Of a DNA stretch of 64,000 bases, positions 42,958-52,615 are shown in pieces (within the stretch, counting starts at the first letter, position 1; the number at the start of each line of letters is the position of its first letter). The translations under genes were made by a program, and so were the position numbers. The notes beneath the pieces are model-generated. The model saw only the letters and a list, made by a program, of their open reading frames with translations. It ran no database searches and had not been told where the DNA came from. Source of the stretch: Pengzhenrongella sicca (GTDB lineage: Bacteria > Actinomycetota > Actinomycetes > Actinomycetales > Cellulomonadaceae); NCBI RefSeq assembly GCF_017569225.1, contig NZ_CP071868.1, positions 2,356,001 through 2,420,000 of the forward strand, written 5' to 3'.

Positions 42958-43611
42958 TCACCCCGCCGCGCGGTAGCCCGCGCCGCGGATCGTGGCCACG
43001 GCGCCGTGGCCGAGCTTGCGGCGCAGGTAGCCGACGTACACCTCGACGACGTTGACGTCCTCGCCCGCGCCGTCCCACACGTGGTCGCGCAGCTCCACCT
43101 TGCCCACGACCCGGTCGGCGTGCCGCATCAGGTACTCGAGCAGCGCGAGCTCGCGCGCCGTGAGCTCGACCGGGGCGCCCGCCCGGGTCACCGAGCGCGC
43201 CGCCGGGTCGAGCACGAGCGAGCCGACCGCGAGGACGGCCGGGCGCGCCTGCGCGGGCCGCCGCACGAGCGCGCGCAGCCGGGCGACGAGCACGACGAAC
43301 GAGAAGGGCTTGGTCAGGTAGTCGTCGGCGCCGACGTCGAGCCCGTCGGCGACGTCGTGCTCGCCATCCTTGGCGCTCAGCAGCAGCACCGGCGTCCAGA
43401 CGTCGAGGGCGCGCAGGGCCGTCACGACGTCGTACCCGTTGCGGCGAGGGAGCATCACGTCGAGGACGATCGCGTCGTAGTCGGTGTCGGTCGCGAGCTC
43501 GAGGCCACGCTCGCCGTCGTACGCGACGTCGACGGCGAAGCCCTCCGCCGTCAGGCCGCGCGCCAGCGCGCGCACGAGGGTGCGCTCGTCGTCGACCACC
43601 AGGATCCGCAT
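42958..43611 (-). CDS. OmpR-family response regulator
   Basis: A 217-residue regulator with a receiver domain (VDDERTLVRAL with Asp pair, phospho-Asp in IVLDVMLPRRNG, Thr/Ser in LLLSAKD, Lys in LTKPFS) and an OmpR-type winged helix (LTARELALLEYLMRHADRVV ... VVEVYVGYLRRKLG). ATG 43611 is six bases after CATGCT, a weak -10, so it may be leaderless. It is divergent from the exported protein gene at 43706, 94 bases away. Confidence 0.95.
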   Translation of the reverse strand: MRILVVDDERTLVRALARGLTAEGFAVDVAYDGERGLELATDTDYDAIVLDVMLPRRNGYDVVTALRALDVWTPVLLLSAKDGEHDVADGLDVGADDYLTKPFSFVVLVARLRALVRRPAQARPAVLAVGSLVLDPAARSVTRAGAPVELTARELALLEYLMRHADRVVGKVELRDHVWDGAGEDVNVVEVYVGYLRRKLGHGAVATIRGAGYRAAG

Positions 43612-43705
43612 ACGCGCAGCATGGCACCCGGTCCGCGCGCACGGGCACCGCCGCGCGCCCCCGGCTCTCAGCGTGCTCACAGCACCGGTGGCGCACAGTG
43701 GGCGC

Positions 43706-44992
43706 ATGAGCTCCCAGACCCCGTCGCCCTCCCCCGCCGCCGCGCCGGCCGTGCCCTCGACCCGCCGACGCCGTTCCCCGCGCGCGGCGTGGGCCGTCCC
43801 GGGGGTCGTCGGAGTCGCCGTCGCCGCGGCGTTCGTCGCGCCGCCGCTGTTCGCCTCCGCCGACGGCGCCGACCTCCCCGAGCGCACGGCGCAGCAGATC
43901 GTGGCCGCCGTCGCCGCCGCCGAGCCCACGCCGCTGTCCGGGACCGTCGTCTACACCGCCCGGCTGGGCCTGCCCGAGCTGCCGATCACCGAGATGACCG
44001 GCGCCGACCCGCTCGCCCTGCTCGGCGGCAGCTCGACGCTGCGCGTGTGGACGGACGGCACCGACCGGTCGCGCGTGTCGCTGCTCGGCCCGACGTCCGA
44101 GTACTCGGCGGTGCAGGACGGCACGCAGGCGTGGACGTATTCGAGCGCGAAGGACGAGGTCGTGCACTACGCCCTCAGCGCCGCCGACGAGGCCCGCGTC
44201 GGGTCGCTCGCCGCCGACGCGCAGGCGGGCACGCTGCCCGGCCACCCGGGCGACCTGCCGACGCCGGACGAGGCCGCCCAGACGGTGCTCGAGCGCGCCG
44301 GGGAGTTCTCTACGGTCACCGTGGGCGCGCCGACGACGGTCGCCGGCCGCGGCGCCTACCAGCTGATCGTCACGCCCGACTCCAGCGCGACGCTCGTCGG
44401 CCGCGTCGTGATCGCGGTCGACGCCGCGACGTCGGCCCCGCTGCGCGTGCAGGTCTGGAGCTCCGCGGACGCGTCCGCGCCCGCGCTCGAGATCGGCTTC
44501 ACCGACGTCTCGTTCGCGACGCCGGACGACGCCGTGCTGGCGTTCTCGGCCCCCGCGGGTGCGAGCGTCAAGGACGTCGTCGTCCCGCTCCCCGCCGACG
44601 GCGAGCTCGCACTGACCGACGGCGCCGGACCGGAGGAGCTGCCCGAAGGCGTCTCGGTCACCGGCACCGGCTGGGAGAGCGTGACCGAGTGGTCGGGCCT
44701 CGACGTCGCCGGGCTGATCGCGGGCGATCCCGCGGCGGCGGCGACCGTCCCCGGCGCCGAGCGCATCATCGGCTCCGACAGCGCCCAGGGCCTGATCGGG
44801 GAGTTCATGCCGAGCGACGACGCCGGCGCGGCCGGGATGAGCCTCGACACGAGCGCCCTGTACGACCAGCTCACGACCGCGGTGCCCGAGGGACGGCTGC
44901 TCAGCTCGACGCTGCTCAGCATCCTGATCACCGACGACGGGCGCGTGCTCGTCGGGGCGGTGCCCGCCGAGACGCTGCGCGCGCTCGCGTGA
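43706..44992 (+). CDS. Exported RseB/LolA-like protein
   Basis: A 428-residue protein with a basic N-terminus and one hydrophobic segment at about 27-50 (signal or anchor), then a LolA/RseB-like beta-rich fold: GTVVYTARLGLPELP, STLRVWTDGTDRSRVSLLGP, AVQDGTQAWTYSSAKDEVVH, and APTTVAGRGAYQLIV. In actinobacteria such proteins bind lipids or sense envelope state near ABC systems. It precedes and overlaps an ABC ATPase gene (GTGA). CACAGT, six bases before the ATG, is a weak -10. It is probably a target or sensor partner of the divergent two-component system (inference). Confidence 0.8.
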   Translation: MSSQTPSPSPAAAPAVPSTRRRRSPRAAWAVPGVVGVAVAAAFVAPPLFASADGADLPERTAQQIVAAVAAAEPTPLSGTVVYTARLGLPELPITEMTGADPLALLGGSSTLRVWTDGTDRSRVSLLGPTSEYSAVQDGTQAWTYSSAKDEVVHYALSAADEARVGSLAADAQAGTLPGHPGDLPTPDEAAQTVLERAGEFSTVTVGAPTTVAGRGAYQLIVTPDSSATLVGRVVIAVDAATSAPLRVQVWSSADASAPALEIGFTDVSFATPDDAVLAFSAPAGASVKDVVVPLPADGELALTDGAGPEELPEGVSVTGTGWESVTEWSGLDVAGLIAGDPAAAATVPGAERIIGSDSAQGLIGEFMPSDDAGAAGMSLDTSALYDQLTTAVPEGRLLSSTLLSILITDDGRVLVGAVPAETLRALA

Positions 44993-46023
44993 CGCGCTCG
45001 GCGGTCGAGGCCGCGGTGACTGAGCTCGTCGGGCCGGCCGGCACGACCGGCGCGCCCGGCCCCGCCGGCGAGCCGGCAGCCGTGACCGCGCTGGCGGTGC
45101 GCACCGAGGGGCTGACCAAGCAGTTCCGGTCGGGGCAACGGGCCGTCGACGGGATCGACCTGAGCGTGCCGCGCGGCGCCGTCTACGGTTTCCTCGGCCC
45201 GAACGGCTCCGGCAAGACGACGACGATCCGCATGCTCCTCGGCCTGGTGCGCCCGACCAGCGGGCGGGCGTGGCTGCTCGGCGAGCCGATGCCCGACGCC
45301 GCGGGCGCCGTGCTGGGCCGCGTCGGCGCGCTCGTGGAGGGGCCGGCCTTCCACCCGTACCTGAGCGCGCGCGCGAACCTCGCGCGGCTCGACGCGAGCG
45401 ACGCCACGGCGGACCCGCGCACGGCGCGCCGGCGCAGCGACGCCGCGCTCGAGCGCGTCGGGCTCACGGCCGCGGCGACGAAGGCCTACCGCCAGTACTC
45501 GCTCGGGATGAAGCAGCGCCTGGGGCTCGCCGCGGCGCTGTTGCGCCCGCGCGAGCTGCTCGTCCTCGACGAACCGACGAACGGGCTCGACCCGCAGGGC
45601 ACCCGGGAGGTCCGCCTCCTGATCCGCGAGCTCGCCGACGCCGGGACGACCGTGCTCGTCTCCTCGCACCTGCTCACCGAGATCGACCAGGTCTGCACCC
45701 ACCTGGGGATCATGGGGCGGGGCCGGCTGCTCGCGCAGGGCGAGCGCGCCACGCTCATCGATCGGGGCGCGGCGCGCGTGCTCGTCACGACCGCGGCCGG
45801 GCAGGTCGCCGCCGCGCGCGGCGTGCTCGCCGGGCTCGGCCTGGACCCGGTCACGGCGGACGGCCCCACGCTCGGCGCGCCGCTCGGCGGGCTCGCGCCC
45901 GAGCGGGTCGCGGCCGCGCTGGTGCACGCCGGCCTCGACCTCGTCGGGCTCGAGGTCCGGCGGCCAAGCCTCGAGGAGCTCTTCGTCGAGCTCACCGGGG
46001 AGGGCTTCGATGTCGCCCGCTGA
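44989..46023 (+). CDS. ABC transporter ATPase (DRI/CcmA type)
   Basis: A 344-residue ATPase. Walker A GPNGSGKTTT, signature YSLGMKQRLGL, Walker B LLVLDEPTNGLDP, D-loop and H switch (SSHLL). The layout matches bacitracin/drug-resistance-type exporters (BcrA-like). A 40-residue Ala/Gly-rich N-terminal extension precedes the cassette. GTG overlaps the stop of the exported-protein gene; the permease gene starts 14 bases before the end. Confidence 0.92.
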   Translation: MTRSAVEAAVTELVGPAGTTGAPGPAGEPAAVTALAVRTEGLTKQFRSGQRAVDGIDLSVPRGAVYGFLGPNGSGKTTTIRMLLGLVRPTSGRAWLLGEPMPDAAGAVLGRVGALVEGPAFHPYLSARANLARLDASDATADPRTARRRSDAALERVGLTAAATKAYRQYSLGMKQRLGLAAALLRPRELLVLDEPTNGLDPQGTREVRLLIRELADAGTTVLVSSHLLTEIDQVCTHLGIMGRGRLLAQGERATLIDRGAARVLVTTAAGQVAAARGVLAGLGLDPVTADGPTLGAPLGGLAPERVAAALVHAGLDLVGLEVRRPSLEELFVELTGEGFDVAR

Positions 46024-46903
46024 CACCGCCTCGGTCGTCTCCCGGCCCGCGGCCGCGCCGCCCCCCGCGCCGGCGACCAGCCGCGGCGCCTGGGGCCGGC
46101 TCGTGCGCAGCGAGCTGCGCCTCGTCTTCGGCCGCCGCCGCAACATCGCCCTGCTCTGCGGTCTGGCCACCGTTCCGCTGCTGCTCGGCGTCGTGCTCTT
46201 CGTGACCCAGGACTCCGCGCTGTCGGGGCAGGGCCCCGGGTTCGTCAGCCGGGTGACCGGCAACGGCCTCTTCCTCGTGGTCGCCGCGCTGTTCATGTGC
46301 CTGCCCTTCCTGCTGCCGCTGACGATCGGCATCGCCTCCGGAGAGGCGATCGCGGGCGAGGCCGCGGCGGGCACGCTGCGCTACCTCCTGACGGTGCCCG
46401 TCTCCCGCACGCGCCTGCTCGGGGTCAAGGCGCTGGCCACCATGGCCTTCGTCGCGGCGGCCGTGCTCGCGATCGCGGGCGTCGCCCTCGTGACCGGCGC
46501 GGCCCTGTTCGGGCTGACGGACGTCACGCTGCTGTCGGGGTCGACCGTGCCGCTCGCGGACGGCATGCTCCGGGTCGCGGGCGTCGCGGGCTACGTCGCG
46601 CTGTCACTGACGGGGCTCGTCGCGGTCGGGCTGTTCTTCTCGACCCTGACCGAGGTCCCGGTCGGGGCGATGGCGGCGACCGTGATCCTCGCGATCGTGT
46701 CCGCCGTGCTCGACACCCTCCCCCAGCTGGCCGCCATCCACGGCGGGCTGCTCACCCACCACTGGCTCGACTTCGCGGAGTTCCTGCGGGTCGAGATCGG
46801 CTGGGGCGTGCTCGGGCAGGGCCTGGCCGTGCAGGCCGCGTGGGTCGCGATCTTCGGAGCCCTCGCGTGGAGCCGGTTCACGACGGCCGACGTCTCCTCC
46901 TGA
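46010..46903 (+). CDS. ABC-2 type permease
   Basis: A 297-residue membrane protein with about six helices and the ABC-2 pattern (IAGEAAAGTLRYLLTVPVSRTRLLGVK). It is the channel partner of the preceding ATPase. An exporter for a lipid, peptide or antibiotic is likely. The ATG is inside the ATPase gene. Confidence 0.9.
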   Translation: MSPADTASVVSRPAAAPPPAPATSRGAWGRLVRSELRLVFGRRRNIALLCGLATVPLLLGVVLFVTQDSALSGQGPGFVSRVTGNGLFLVVAALFMCLPFLLPLTIGIASGEAIAGEAAAGTLRYLLTVPVSRTRLLGVKALATMAFVAAAVLAIAGVALVTGAALFGLTDVTLLSGSTVPLADGMLRVAGVAGYVALSLTGLVAVGLFFSTLTEVPVGAMAATVILAIVSAVLDTLPQLAAIHGGLLTHHWLDFAEFLRVEIGWGVLGQGLAVQAAWVAIFGALAWSRFTTADVSS

Positions 46904-46914
46904 CGAGCCGCGCT

Positions 46915-46961
46915 GGTCCCCTGGCCTGACCCCCGCGCGCGCCGGGCTCCGCCCAGGGGCC
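46915..46961. terminator. Possible terminator hairpin
   Basis: CCCCTGG (46918-46924) and CCAGGGG (46953-46959) pair across a GC-rich loop just after the ABC-2 permease stop. No T-run. Confidence 0.35.
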
Positions 46962-46986
46962 GACGCGAGCGGGGTTCCGCAGTGCC

Positions 46987-46992
46987 TAGGCT
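46987..46992 (+). promoter_or_regulatory. -10 box, leaderless histidine kinase gene
   Basis: TAGGCT, six bases, then ATG 46999. Confidence 0.6.
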
Positions 46993-46998
46993 GGTGCC

Positions 46999-48258
46999 AT
47001 GGGCTGGTGGGATCGGACGAACCGCTGGCTCGTGGCACGCGCGTTCGCGTTCGACCTCGTCGGGACCGCCTTCCTGCTGCTCGTCAGCGTCCCGACCGCC
47101 GTCTCGTTCACGGGCGCGTCGCTGGGCCGGCAGTCGATCTGGTCCGTGGTGCTCATCACGCCCCTCGCGTGGCGGCGCACCCGCCCGGTCGCGTCCGTCG
47201 TCGCGGTCTACACCGCCGGCCTGCTGCACGTGCTCGCAGGGGACCCGCTGATCTTCCCGGCCGACATCGCGGTGCTCATCGCGCTCTACTCCGCGGCGGT
47301 GCACGCGCCGCGGTGGGCGCTGCGCGCCGCGATCGCCGGCGCGCTCGCCGGGTCCGTCCTGCTCGGCATCTCCCTCGGCACCCAGCACGGCATGGACGCG
47401 CTGAGCGCCGTCGCCTTCTGGCTGTTCGCCTCCATCACCGCGCTCGCGGTGTGGGCCTTCGGCCTCGTCCGGCGGTCGCGGCGCGAGACCCTCGGCGCGC
47501 TGCGCGACCGGGCCGAGCGGCTCGAGGTCGAGCGCGACCAGCAGACCCAGCTCGCGACGTCGGCCGAGCGGGCGCGGATCGCCCGGGAGATGCACGACAT
47601 CGTCGCGCACTCGCTGTCGGTGATCATCGCCCAGGCCGACGGCGGCCGGTACGCCGCCGAGGTCGACCCCGCCGCCGCGGCGCGCGCGCTCGGCACCATC
47701 GCCGAGACGGGCCGCACCGCGCTCGCCGACATGCGCCGCCTGCTCGGGGTCCTGCGGGTCGACGCCGACGGCGCGGGCACCGCGGGCCTCCTCCCCCAGC
47801 CCGAGGCCCAGGACCTCGAGCAGCTCATCGAGCAGGTGCGCACGAGCGGCCTGCGGGTGTCCTTCGTGCGCATGGGCGCCGCCCGGCCGCTGCCGCCCGG
47901 CGCCGGCCTCGTCGCGTACCGCATCTGCCAGGAGTCGCTCACGAACGTGCTCAAGCACGCGGGGCCTGACCCGGCCGTGACCGTCGTGCTGCGCTGGCTC
48001 CCGGCGGCGCTCGTCCTCGAGGTCTCCGACGACGGCCGCGGCGCCGCCTCGCTCGTCGTGTCGGACGGCCGCGGGCAGGGCCTGACTGGCATGCACGAGC
48101 GCGCGGCGATGTTCGGCGGCACCGTCGCGGCCGGACCCCGCCCCGGCGGCGGCTACCGCGTCCGCGCCGAGCTGCCGATCCCCGCCGTCGCCCAACCTGT
48201 GCCGAACCCGCACCCGAACCCGAACCCCGAGGACCACCGTGACGCACCCGCCCGCTGA
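46999..48258 (+). CDS. NarL-type sensor histidine kinase
   Basis: A 419-residue DesK/NreB-type kinase. About five N-terminal membrane helices span residues 15-160, followed by a coiled linker. The HisKA_3 region has the phospho-His in REMHDIVAHSL, and the HATPase domain has RICQESLTNVLKHA and SDDGRG, GQGLTGMHERA. The C-terminus is an Asn-Pro-rich tail. The promoter gives a leaderless message. The response regulator gene overlaps its end by 20 bases, and a MacB-type exporter lies downstream, a common cell-envelope-stress arrangement. Confidence 0.92.
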   Translation: MGWWDRTNRWLVARAFAFDLVGTAFLLLVSVPTAVSFTGASLGRQSIWSVVLITPLAWRRTRPVASVVAVYTAGLLHVLAGDPLIFPADIAVLIALYSAAVHAPRWALRAAIAGALAGSVLLGISLGTQHGMDALSAVAFWLFASITALAVWAFGLVRRSRRETLGALRDRAERLEVERDQQTQLATSAERARIAREMHDIVAHSLSVIIAQADGGRYAAEVDPAAAARALGTIAETGRTALADMRRLLGVLRVDADGAGTAGLLPQPEAQDLEQLIEQVRTSGLRVSFVRMGAARPLPPGAGLVAYRICQESLTNVLKHAGPDPAVTVVLRWLPAALVLEVSDDGRGAASLVVSDGRGQGLTGMHERAAMFGGTVAAGPRPGGGYRVRAELPIPAVAQPVPNPHPNPNPEDHRDAPAR

Positions 48259-48994
48259 CGAGCCGACGACCCGCACCGCTGGGGCGGCCCCGATCCGGGT
48301 CGCGCTCGTCGACGACCAACAGCTCGTGCGTGCCGGGTTCCGGATGGTCATCGACTCCCAGCCGGACCTGCGCGTCGTGGCCGAGGCGGGCGACGGCGAG
48401 GAGGCCGTCCGGCTGCTCACGCGCGGCGCGGCGTCGGGCGAGGCCGTCGACGTCGTCCTCATGGACGTGCGGATGCCGCGCCTCGACGGCCTCGCGGCCA
48501 CCGCGCGCCTCACCGAGGCCGCCGCGAGCGGCCTGAGCGTGCCGCGCATCATCGTGCTGACGACCTTCGACCTCGACGAGTACGTGCTCGCCGCGATCCG
48601 GGCGGGCGCGAGCGGCTTCCTGCTCAAGGACGCGCTGCCCGAGGAGATGCTCGCGGCGATCCGGACCGTGCACGCGGGCGACGCGGTCATCGCGCCGTCG
48701 AGCACCCGCCGCCTGCTCGAGCACCTCGTCACGGCGCTGCCGCCCGCCGCTCCCGCCGGCGGCGGGCCGAGCCCCGCCCAGCGCGCGCTCGACCAACTCA
48801 CCGACCGCGAACGGGAGGTGCTCGTGCTGATGGCCCACGGGCGCTCGAACACCGAGATCGGCCACGACCTGTTCGTCGCAGAGGCGACCGTGAAGACGCA
48901 CGTCGGCCGCGTCCTGGCCAAGCTCGCCGTCCGGGACCGGGTCCAGGCCGTCGTGCTGGCCTACGAGACGGGACTCGTCCGCCCGGGCAGCTGA
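48239..48994 (+). CDS. NarL-family response regulator
   Basis: A 251-residue regulator. The receiver has the acidic pair in VDDQQLVRAGF, phospho-Asp in VLMDVRMPRLDG, Thr in VLTTFD and Lys in LLKDA. The C-terminal LuxR-type helix-turn-helix is LTDREREVLVLMAHGRSNTE followed by ATVKTHVGRVLAKL. GTG start with GAGGA upstream, overlapping the kinase gene. Likely regulates the adjacent exporter genes from the TAGCGT promoter at 49102. Confidence 0.94.
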   Translation: MTHPPADEPTTRTAGAAPIRVALVDDQQLVRAGFRMVIDSQPDLRVVAEAGDGEEAVRLLTRGAASGEAVDVVLMDVRMPRLDGLAATARLTEAAASGLSVPRIIVLTTFDLDEYVLAAIRAGASGFLLKDALPEEMLAAIRTVHAGDAVIAPSSTRRLLEHLVTALPPAAPAGGGPSPAQRALDQLTDREREVLVLMAHGRSNTEIGHDLFVAEATVKTHVGRVLAKLAVRDRVQAVVLAYETGLVRPGS

Positions 48995-49101
48995 CCGGGT
49001 CGCCCAGCAACCACTGGGTCGAGGGCGAGCGGGCGCGGGTCCGACCGTGGGGGGACCCGCGGGGGGCCCTGCGGGCGATGCGGCACCCCCGGCCCGGTCC
49101 C

Positions 49102-49107
49102 TAGCGT
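49102..49107 (+). promoter_or_regulatory. -10 box of MacB-type exporter operon
   Basis: TAGCGT about 37 bases before the GTG of the ATPase gene, giving a short leader that carries AGGAGTG. Confidence 0.45.
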
Positions 49108-49143
49108 CGAGAGCGTTCCCCTCGTCGAGCTCAGGAGTGTGTC

Positions 49144-49953
49144 GTGGACACCACCGTCTTCCAACCCGCCGGTTCGCTCAGCCGCGGCGCTGGCCCTCGC
49201 CCGCCGGCGGCGGTCGCCGCGCGCGCCCGCGGCCTGGCCAAGGTCTACGGCACCGGCGCGGCGGCCGTGACGGCGCTCGACGCCGTCGACGTCGACTTCG
49301 CGGCCGGCGCGTTCACCGCGATCATGGGCCCCTCGGGCTCCGGCAAGTCCACGCTGATGCACCTGCTCGCGGGGCTCGACAGCGCGTCGTCCGGGCAGGC
49401 CTTCCTGGGCGCGACCGAGATCACGGGGCTCGACGACGGCGACCTCACCCGGCTGCGGCGTGACCGCGTCGGCTTCGTCTTCCAGTCGTTCAACCTGTTG
49501 CCGATGTTCACCGCGACCCAGAACATCACCCTGCCGCTCGAGCTCGCGGGCGCCCCGCTCGACCGCGCGTGGTTCGACACCCTCGTCACCACGCTCGGCC
49601 TCACCGAGCGCCTCACGCACCGCCCGGCCGAGCTCTCGGGCGGGCAGCAGCAGCGGGTCGCGATCGCGCGCGCGCTCATCGCGAAGCCGGACGTCGTGTT
49701 CGCGGACGAGCCCACGGGCAACCTCGACTCGCGCTCGGGCGCCGAGGTGCTGAGCTTCCTGCGCCGCTCGGTGCGCGAGCTCGGCCGCACCGTCATCATG
49801 GTCACCCACGACCCGACCGCGGCCGCGTACGCCGACCGCGTCGTCCTCCTCGCCGACGGCCGCGTCGCGGGCGAGATCGCCGACCCCACTCCCGAGTCCG
49901 TGCTCGCTGGCCTCGACGCGCTGCGCACCCTCGACGGGCCGGTGGCCTCCTGA
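49144..49953 (+). CDS. MacB/LolD-type ABC ATPase
   Basis: A 269-residue ATPase of the MacB/LolD group with Walker A GPSGSGKST, the FQSFNLLP Q-loop, signature LSGGQQQR, Walker B VVFADEPTGNLD and H loop VTHDP. GTG follows AGGAGTG. The stop overlaps the permease ATG (TGATG). Pairs with the FtsX-like permease next. Confidence 0.95.
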   Translation: MDTTVFQPAGSLSRGAGPRPPAAVAARARGLAKVYGTGAAAVTALDAVDVDFAAGAFTAIMGPSGSGKSTLMHLLAGLDSASSGQAFLGATEITGLDDGDLTRLRRDRVGFVFQSFNLLPMFTATQNITLPLELAGAPLDRAWFDTLVTTLGLTERLTHRPAELSGGQQQRVAIARALIAKPDVVFADEPTGNLDSRSGAEVLSFLRRSVRELGRTVIMVTHDPTAAAYADRVVLLADGRVAGEIADPTPESVLAGLDALRTLDGPVAS

Positions 49954-52571
49954 TGCTGCGCCTCACGCTCGCCCAGATGCGCCGCAGCCTGCCCCGCCTG
50001 GCGGCCGCCGCGCTGGCCATCGTCCTGGGCACCGCGTTCGTGGCGGCGACCCTCATCGCGAGCTCGGTCATCGCGCGCACGAGCTACGACGCCGTCTCCG
50101 CGTCGTACGCGGACGCCGACCTCGTCGTCATCGCCCCGGCGGCGATGTCCGGGACGGACGGGGCGGCGGGGGCCGCCGATGGGTGGCTGAGCCAGGCCGA
50201 CCTCGCGGCAGTGCGCGCCACGCCCGGCGTCGCCGCGGCCGACGGGTACAGCCCGGTCTGGATCGAGCTCGTCGCCGGCACCCAGCGCGCCCAGACCCAG
50301 GTCTCCGCCGTCGCGTCCGACGCTCGCCTCGAGGCGCAGACCGTCGTCGCAGGAGAGCTGCCCGCCGCAGCCGGCGAGGTCGCCCTGCCCGGCGCGATGG
50401 CCGAGCGCCTCGGGGTCGGGGTCGGCGACACGCTGACCGTCGATCGGGGGCCGAGCGAGGACCTGACCGTCGTCGGGCTGCTCGACGACCCCTCGGGTGC
50501 GTTCGCCACGAGCGGCGGCGCCGCGATCGCCTCGACCGCCGACGCCGAACGCTGGGCCGCGCAGGACGCCGGCGACGCGCCCGTCACCTACGCACGCGCC
50601 GTCGTCGCCGTCGCCGCGGGCACGGACGTGCCAGCCGTGCAGGCGTCCCTCGCGGCCGAGGCGCCCCCGGGCTCGGCCGTCCGCACGAAGGACGAGCAGG
50701 CCAAGGTCATCACGACCGAGCTCACCAACGGGTCCGACGTCTTCACCGCGATCGTGCTCGGCTTCGCGGCCATCGCGATGCTCGTCGCCGCGCTGGTCAT
50801 CGCCAACACGTTCCAGGTGCTGATCGCGCAGCGCACGCGGACCCTCGCGCTGCTGCGCTGCGTGGGCGCCGACAAGCGCCAGCTGCGCCGGTCGGTGCTC
50901 ATCGAGGCGGGCCTGCTCGGCGGCGCGTCCTCCGCGCTCGGCCTCGCGCTCGGGGTCGGGCTCGCGCAGCTCGCGCTGACCATCCTCGGCAACGCGAACC
51001 TCGACGTGCCGCTCCCGAGCACGATCTCGATCACCCCGGCGGTCGTCCTCGCGCCGCTCGTCATCGGCACCCTCGTGACGGTGCTGGCCTCCCTCGCACC
51101 GGCGCGCGCCGCGACCCAGGTCGCGCCGTTGGCGGCGCTCCGTCCCGCCGAGGCCCCGGTGCTGACCGAGCGGCACAGTCGCCCGCGCCTCGTGGCGGCG
51201 GCGCTCCTGACGGTCGCGGGCACGATCGCCCTCGTCGCAGCGGTGGCCCTCGGGACGCGCATCGACGTGCTTCTCGCCCTCGCGCTGGGGATCGTGGGTG
51301 GCGCGCTCTCGTTCACCGGCGTCCTGATCGGCTCGGTGTTCTGGGTCCCGACGGTCGTGGGGGCCGCGGGTCACCTGCTCGCTCCCACCGGCACCGCAGC
51401 GAGGCTCGCCGCCGCCAACACCGTCCGCAACCCGCGCCGCACGGCGGCGACCAGCACCGCGCTGCTGATCGGGGTGACGCTCGTGACGATGATGAGCACC
51501 GGCGCGGCGAGCGCGCGGTCGACGATGAACGGCGCGCTCGACGACCAGTACCCGGTCGACGTGATCGTCAGCAGCGAGAACGCCGCCGGCCCGATCGCGC
51601 GAGCCGTCGGAGCCGTCCCGGGCATCGCCGACACGGTCACCGTGCCGACCCTCACGGTGACGGTGAGCACGCCCGCGGGCGACGATTTCGCGGGCGGCGA
51701 TCCGGGCGGCTACGCGATCGCACGGGTCATCGCACCGACCGCAGCGTCGACCGTGATCCGGGCCACCTCGATGCTCGCCGGCCTGACCTCCTCGAGCGTG
51801 AGCATCTCCGCACAGACGGCCGCGAGCCTCGGCATCACCGACGGCGACGTCGTCACGATGACCGCGATCGCTCTGGCCGACGACGGGGCCGACGCGCCCC
51901 TGCCGGGCGCCGTCCCGCTCGAGGTCACCGCCGTCGTCACGGACCTGCCCGAGGGGCTGCTCATGACGCCCGAGGTCGCGGCGCGGCTGACGACCGCGGC
52001 CGCCGGCGCGACCCGAGCCGACGCCGCGGGGGCCGAGGTGTGGGCGCGCCTGTCCGACGTGGACGACGCAAGCACCGTCGTACCCGCGATCGAGGACTCC
52101 CTCAGCGAGACGTCGGTCTACGTCAGCGGCGCCGTGGTCGAGCGCGCGCTGTTCCAGCGGATCATCGACACGCTGCTCGCGGTCGTCGTCGGGCTGCTCG
52201 CGGTCGCGGTCGTGATCGCGCTCATCGGGGTCGCCAACACGCTGTCCCTGTCGGTGCTCGAGCGCCGCCGGGAGTCGGCGACGCTGCGGGCCCTCGGGCT
52301 GACCCGCCGCCAGCTCCGGCTGACGCTCGCGATCGAGGGCATGCTCATCGCGGGGGTCGGCGCGGTGCTCGGGGCCGTGCTCGGCACGCTGTACGGCTGG
52401 GCCGGGGCGGGCGCGACGCTCGCCCCGATCGGCACCGTCAAGCTCGAGGTTCCGTGGCGCGACCTCGCGCTGGTCGTGCTCGTCTCGCTCGCGGCCGGCC
52501 TGCTCGCGTCGATCCTGCCCGGACGGGCCGCGGCGCGCACCTCCCCCGTCGCCGCCCTGGCGGTCGAGTGA
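49953..52571 (+). CDS. FtsX/MacB-like ABC permease
   Basis: An 872-residue permease with two FtsX domains (helices near 16-40, 260-290, 315-350, 365-390, 410-465 and at the C-terminus 750-865) and two large extracytoplasmic domains. The late segment NTLSLSVLERRRESATLRAL is the FtsX motif. It belongs to the mechanotransmission-type exporters that often expel antimicrobial peptides or lipoproteins. Probably controlled by the adjacent NarL system. Confidence 0.93.
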   Translation: MLRLTLAQMRRSLPRLAAAALAIVLGTAFVAATLIASSVIARTSYDAVSASYADADLVVIAPAAMSGTDGAAGAADGWLSQADLAAVRATPGVAAADGYSPVWIELVAGTQRAQTQVSAVASDARLEAQTVVAGELPAAAGEVALPGAMAERLGVGVGDTLTVDRGPSEDLTVVGLLDDPSGAFATSGGAAIASTADAERWAAQDAGDAPVTYARAVVAVAAGTDVPAVQASLAAEAPPGSAVRTKDEQAKVITTELTNGSDVFTAIVLGFAAIAMLVAALVIANTFQVLIAQRTRTLALLRCVGADKRQLRRSVLIEAGLLGGASSALGLALGVGLAQLALTILGNANLDVPLPSTISITPAVVLAPLVIGTLVTVLASLAPARAATQVAPLAALRPAEAPVLTERHSRPRLVAAALLTVAGTIALVAAVALGTRIDVLLALALGIVGGALSFTGVLIGSVFWVPTVVGAAGHLLAPTGTAARLAAANTVRNPRRTAATSTALLIGVTLVTMMSTGAASARSTMNGALDDQYPVDVIVSSENAAGPIARAVGAVPGIADTVTVPTLTVTVSTPAGDDFAGGDPGGYAIARVIAPTAASTVIRATSMLAGLTSSSVSISAQTAASLGITDGDVVTMTAIALADDGADAPLPGAVPLEVTAVVTDLPEGLLMTPEVAARLTTAAAGATRADAAGAEVWARLSDVDDASTVVPAIEDSLSETSVYVSGAVVERALFQRIIDTLLAVVVGLLAVAVVIALIGVANTLSLSVLERRRESATLRALGLTRRQLRLTLAIEGMLIAGVGAVLGAVLGTLYGWAGAGATLAPIGTVKLEVPWRDLALVVLVSLAAGLLASILPGRAAARTSPVAALAVE

Positions 52572-52615
52572 TTGGTGGTCGAGTGAGGGCGGTCGGGTGC
52601 GGGCGGCCTAGTGAG

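Noticed and set aside
39807-43055. Very long plus-strand frame across the permease and kinase genes
   Set aside because: It is opposite three genes with clear motifs and encodes only low-complexity sequence.
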